Source: Diadema setosum (taxonomy: Eukaryota > Echinodermata > Echinoidea > Diadematoida > Diadematidae). Taken from it: a DNA stretch of 64,000 nucleotides. The stretch covers positions 22,014,837 to 22,078,836 of the forward strand of contig CM067065.1 in assembly GCA_033980235.1 (NCBI GenBank), read 5' to 3'. The translations under genes were made by a program, and so were the position numbers. Shown in pieces: positions 60,526 to 64,000 of this stretch. Under the pieces are notes generated by a model that was given only the letters and a program-made list of their open reading frames with translations, made no database searches and had not been told where the DNA came from. The stretch's first letter is position 1, and each line of letters opens with the position of its first letter.

Positions 60526-61682
60526 CCATCTTTTCCATCAAGACTTGACCATCCAAAAAACTTGACACACCTGAATAGAAAATGATATTGCTTACCCATT
60601 CCTTCTGCTAGTATTTGGGAGAGTCTACAAAGCTACAAAATCTTGATTCTTTTACAGCGTTGACAGGGAAGTCACAAGTTGGTGAACCAGCTAATGTAAA
60701 GCAGTCAAGGATTACATGTATTCCATTTTCACAGGTAAAAGTGACATTAAACAATGCAAACTTTTGATCAGATGTGAGGTATCAACAGAGTGTGTGCAGA
60801 TGGTTTCACAAGCTCTTGTTCACACAAGAGAGGCACCTTAATGAGGTCAGCAAAGGTGCAACTCTACTGAGCAGAGCCTTGAAAACTGTCACGTACCTTG
60901 TCATAATGCCCTACAAAAGAAACTATGATTTTAGTAATATCATGAAATTTGTGAGCTTGGTGTCACAACTTAGTAATATTTCCACATGCGTACGTGGACT
61001 AAGGGCATATATACCTCCCTATGAGGACTTCGGTATATTGAAATGATCAGCATATATCTTATTTGACAAATTGGTCTGCAAACCTGTACTATCACAGATT
61101 GTAAAGTCGTTACTAAACAAATAATATTTTCATGGCTTTGAAGGGCGTGGCAATTGTCAAAGAGCTGATAACTAATCTACCTCACATGAATACTTCTCAA
61201 GTCAATATCACGTAAGGACATTTTCGGTGTCATTTTGACATTAGAGCTGAATTTTATTCCTTATTTTCATAAATTTGCAGGTTATGACTAGAGAATGGAT
61301 CTCTTTCCTCAGACCACGTGGACAAAAGACTCATCACATTTACCTGCCTTCACCTAGGTAGGAGGGCTAGCAGTATATACACCTGCCTATGAGGACTTGA
61401 GTATCCAAATACACCCGTTAACACATTCCTCCCACTAGGTTTGTAGAGCCTACATTACTGCAATGAGAAGATTCTTTTAGCACATGGACAGAGAACAATA
61501 AGGTTGCTGATCCACCTGCACAAAAGCTGTCAAGCACTACATGCATCCCCTTTCTACTTTTAACTATTATGGCGAATCAAACGATGCAAACTTTAATCGA
61601 GTGCAAGGTATCAATAAAGTGTGTCCTGATGGGATCACAAACCCGTTTGTTCCACACAAGAGAAACACCTAAGGGGTAAGAA

Positions 61683-61722
<40 letters not shown>

Positions 61723-62612
61723 GTTACTGAACAGACATGTGATAGCTGTCACGTACCATGTTTGAACGCCCTACAAATGAAAGAAACAATAATATATAAA
61801 AACTATGAAATACATAAACTTGGTGTCACAACTTAGTAATATTTACACCTGGTTATGAGGACTAAAGCCATATACACCTGCCTATGATGACTTGGCTATA
61901 TGAACTTGATCAGCATGGTGTAATGTGATGAAACAAGTTGCTAAAATGTCCTTTTACATAATGGTGCACTATATTTCAAGTCCTATCACACAAACCATCT
62001 TTTCCATCAAGACTTGACCATCCAAAAAACTTGACACACCTGAATAGAAAATGATATTGTTTACCCATTCCTTCTGCTAGTATTTGGGAGAGTCTACAAA
62101 GCTACAAAATCTTGATTCTTTTACAGCGTTGACAGGGAAGTCACAAGTTGGTGAACCAGCTAATGTAAAGCAGTCAAGGATTACGTGTATTCCATTTTCA
62201 CAGGTAAAAGTGATATTAAACAATGCAAACTTTTCATCAGATGTGAGGTATCAATAGAGTGTGTGCTGATGGTTTCACAAGCTCTTGTTCACACAAGAGA
62301 GGCACCTTAATGAGGTCAGCAAAGGTGCAACTCTACTGAGCAGAGCCTTGAAAGCTGTCACGTACCTTGTCATAATGCCCTACAAAAGAAACAATAATTA
62401 TAGTAATATCATGAAATTTGTGAGCTTGGTGTCACAACTTAGTAATATTTCCACATGATTACGTGGACTACGGGCATATATACCTCCCTATGAGGACTTG
62501 GGTATATTGAAATGATCAGCATATATCTTATTTGACAAATTGGTCTGCAAACCTGTACTATCACAGATTGTAAAGTCGTTACTAAACAAATCATATATTT
62601 ATGGCTTTGAAG

Positions 62613-62760
62613 GCATGGGCGTAAATCCCGGGGGGGATGGGGGGGATATATCCCCCCCTGAAATGGAGGAGGGGGGGATGGCCTGTACAATCATCCCCCC
62701 CCCCTGAATTTTGAGGGGAAAAAATGGAGGGAGCAGAAATGTGATTGTTTCAATTTTGGC
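62613..62760. mobile_element. G/C-tract-rich repeat, left part
   Basis: 'atgggcgtaaatcccggggg', then paired poly-G and poly-C tracts and TATATCCCCCCC, similar in style to hAT-like elements. It ends the tandem array. The right boundary is unclear. An inverted GCGCTCGCTCGC / GCTCGCTCGCG motif follows at 62849-62875. Confidence 0.45.
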
Positions 62761-62906
62761 ATATTGCATGACGTTTGTACGCCGGCCTTCAGACAGGTAA
62801 CAGAGCTGAACAGTATTCTTGTAGGAAAATGTATACATAATTTTCTCAAGCGCTCGCTCGCTTCGCTCGCTCGCGAAGAATTAAGTAACATCGACATACA
62901 CTGTAA

Positions 62907-63692
62907 AGGCCCGGTCCCACTGGCCGACGGACACAAAGCGTATGCAGAAAGGACACAGCGGACGAGCAAAATTTCGGGGATGGCTTCATCCGCTTTCATC
63001 CGCTCCAGAAATTGACAAAATTGGCGAAAATTGGCGGTAATAGAACGGAAATAGAACGGACGTGGGTAGTATGTAGCGGGGATGTTAAACGGATGTCCAT
63101 CGGAAACCTAGCGGATGAAAGCGGATGGAAGGGGATGACAGCTCCGAAGGGGTTACCGGAGATAATTGCGAAACGGACGCATAGCAGAAAAAGCGGATGC
63201 AGAGTGGATGCAGAGCGGATGCAGAGCGGATGCAGAGGGGATGCTTTCGAAATGCTTTAAATACGAGATGCATACGCTTACATCCTTTCTATTAACGTGC
63301 TATTAACGATGTAAAGACGTTCCACGTACCATATCTTTCCTCCCTCTTTCCGTTTTTAGTTGCAGCGGATGTGAGTTGCGAGGATGCCCAGAGGACGCAG
63401 GGAGGATGCAGCGGACGTTTAAGGGATGCCGCATGGACATACAACGTTTGTTGCTCGTATGTCGCGGATTTACATCGTACACAGCGGAAAGTTCATCCGT
63501 TCGAAAAGTTTTAAGCAGCTTAAAACTTTTTGCGCGGATGAAATCACAGTGGACGGATGCTCGATGGATAGAGCGGATGAAACACGTATGCGATGGGTAC
63601 ACAGCGGATTCGTAGCGTTTTCCAACGGATGGCAAGATTTTTTGTACGCTTTACATCCCCTTTGCATCCGTAAGTGCAGTGGGACCGGGCCT
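62907..63692. mobile_element. Harbinger-like MITE with GCGGATG repeats
   Basis: Inverted ends AGGCCCGGTCCCACTG (62907-62922) and CAGTGGGACCGGGCCT (63677-63692) are flanked by TAA on both sides, matching the 3 bp TWA duplication of PIF/Harbinger elements. The 786 bp interior has many CGGATG words, mostly GCGGATG on the plus strand, and a tandem gcagagcggat stretch at 63195-63243. No transposase. All open frames here are by-products of the repeats. Confidence 0.75.
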
Positions 63693-63911
63693 TAAGGTAT
63701 GGCTCAGACGTTGACAACGCCAAATAGTGTAGGCCTACATGTAAACATGCTATGACGCGAGTAACTGGGGACCTTCTGCAAAATATGTACCAAAACAAAC
63801 AAACAAACAAACAATAGCAAAAACTATATCGCCATAATTGAACCCCCTCCATTTCCTGAATCATTCCTGAGAAACGAAAGTGACTGATGACTCAGTCAGG
63901 ATACATCTATG

Positions 63912-64000
63912 GGGCCAGGGAAGATGGGCGTCGAATCTATTTGGGGGTGGGGGGGGGGGGCAAAGGGGCATTTGCCCCGCCCCTACGGAAGTGTTTAGGC
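63912..64000. mobile_element. G-rich repeat cut by the window end
   Basis: 'ccagggaagatgggcgtcga', a G-tract at 63944-63960, then GGGGCATTTGCCCCGCCCC. It resembles the other G/C-tract elements but is incomplete. Confidence 0.35.

Larger units (their letters stand above)
46092..62612 (+). repeat. large tandem array of an approximately 1.72 kb dimeric unit
   Basis: Two related but diverged monomers of about 0.85 kb alternate. Type A is marked by tatggcgaatcaaacgatg at 46485, 48212, 50887, 52625, 54385, 56061, 57541 and 61567. Type B is marked by aagcagtcaaggattac at 47337, 49045, 51735, 53487, 55232, 56671, 58401, 60701 and 62167. Most A-to-A spacings are 1.72-1.76 kb once insertions are removed; units at 56.5 and 62.0 kb share a deletion of about 240 bp. 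Both monomers share 'ttatgactagaggatggttt', 'cctatgaggactt' and 'ccctacaaaagaaacaat'. Short open frames recur (for example 46353-46589 in A; 51852-52082 and 56787-57017 in B) but are not intact in all units. No known protein or RNA is recognised. Confidence 0.9.

Noticed and set aside
51852..61046. Recurrent 60-90 codon frames in B monomers (NEVSKGATLLSRALKAV-type)
   Set aside because: The units are nearly identical at DNA level, so a shared frame is expected by descent. Several units are broken and there are no splice or promoter signals.
46092..62612. C/D-box snoRNA array (the linker contains ATGATGA and CTGATA words)
   Set aside because: Spacing between C-like and D-like boxes is inconsistent, no terminal stem was found, and the words are not better conserved than their surroundings.
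63085..63864. Overlapping open frames on both strands at the right end
   Set aside because: They are created by GCGGATG repeats in a MITE and lack stop codons because the words lack them.
1..64000. CRISPR arrays, operons and bacterial regulatory sites
   Set aside because: None seen. Intron structure and repeats show the sequence is eukaryotic, and the regular repeats present are microsatellites or kilobase-scale arrays.
1..64000. Intact tRNA or rRNA genes
   Set aside because: I found no sequence with A-box and B-box spacing or rRNA core motifs by eye; a covariance-model search would be needed to be certain.

Overview
The window looks like nuclear DNA of an invertebrate deuterostome, most likely an echinoderm. 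The exons are short and bounded by GT/AG splice sites, and introns are long. (TA)n, (CA)n and homopolymer tracts are abundant, and much of the sequence is foldback MITEs, LINE fragments and tandem arrays. Short motifs such as taggcctac, which I associate with echinoderm genomes, recur throughout. The species assignment is an inference. There is no operon, Shine-Dalgarno or CRISPR structure.

Region by region. 1-2.1 kb: a probable LTR with a polypurine tract, then two TA-flanked MITEs. 2.7-4.2 kb, minus strand: the 5' exons of a secreted PhoPQ-related/AprA-like protein, with a TTAA-flanked MITE in intron 1. 4.6 kb: a U2 snRNA 5' fragment. 9.9-19.9 kb, plus strand: the most interesting locus. 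A signal-peptide exon, a V-type immunoglobulin exon, a transmembrane exon and two short cytoplasmic exons are followed by three exons of a SAMHD1-like HD domain. Every junction is in compatible splice phase, and the joined exons total 1137 nt (379 codons). This could encode a membrane Ig receptor with a cytoplasmic SAMHD1-like domain, or it could be two adjacent genes. The HD part keeps the HD metal motif but lacks several residues known to be catalytic in human SAMHD1. The exon carrying the last metal-binding Asp was not found.

20-45 kb is mostly repeats: foldback MITEs, two elements with similar GGGYAATTCC ends, a tandem segmental duplication with a MITE in one copy only, two non-LTR reverse transcriptase fragments, and T-rich CTATTTTT blocks around 35 and 40 kb that flank a possible small gene. 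46-62.6 kb is a large array of an approximately 1.72 kb dimeric unit (two diverged 0.85 kb monomers), with about 3 kb of the same repeat inverted at 25.6-28.8 kb. Two elements have inserted into the array. One has a TAATT target duplication and carries six perfect DR1 nuclear-receptor-type sites. The window ends with a Harbinger-like MITE rich in GCGGATG and the start of another G-rich repeat.

Only the AprA-like, Ig and SAMHD1-like exons are well supported as protein coding. Nearly all other open frames lie in repeats or simple sequence.
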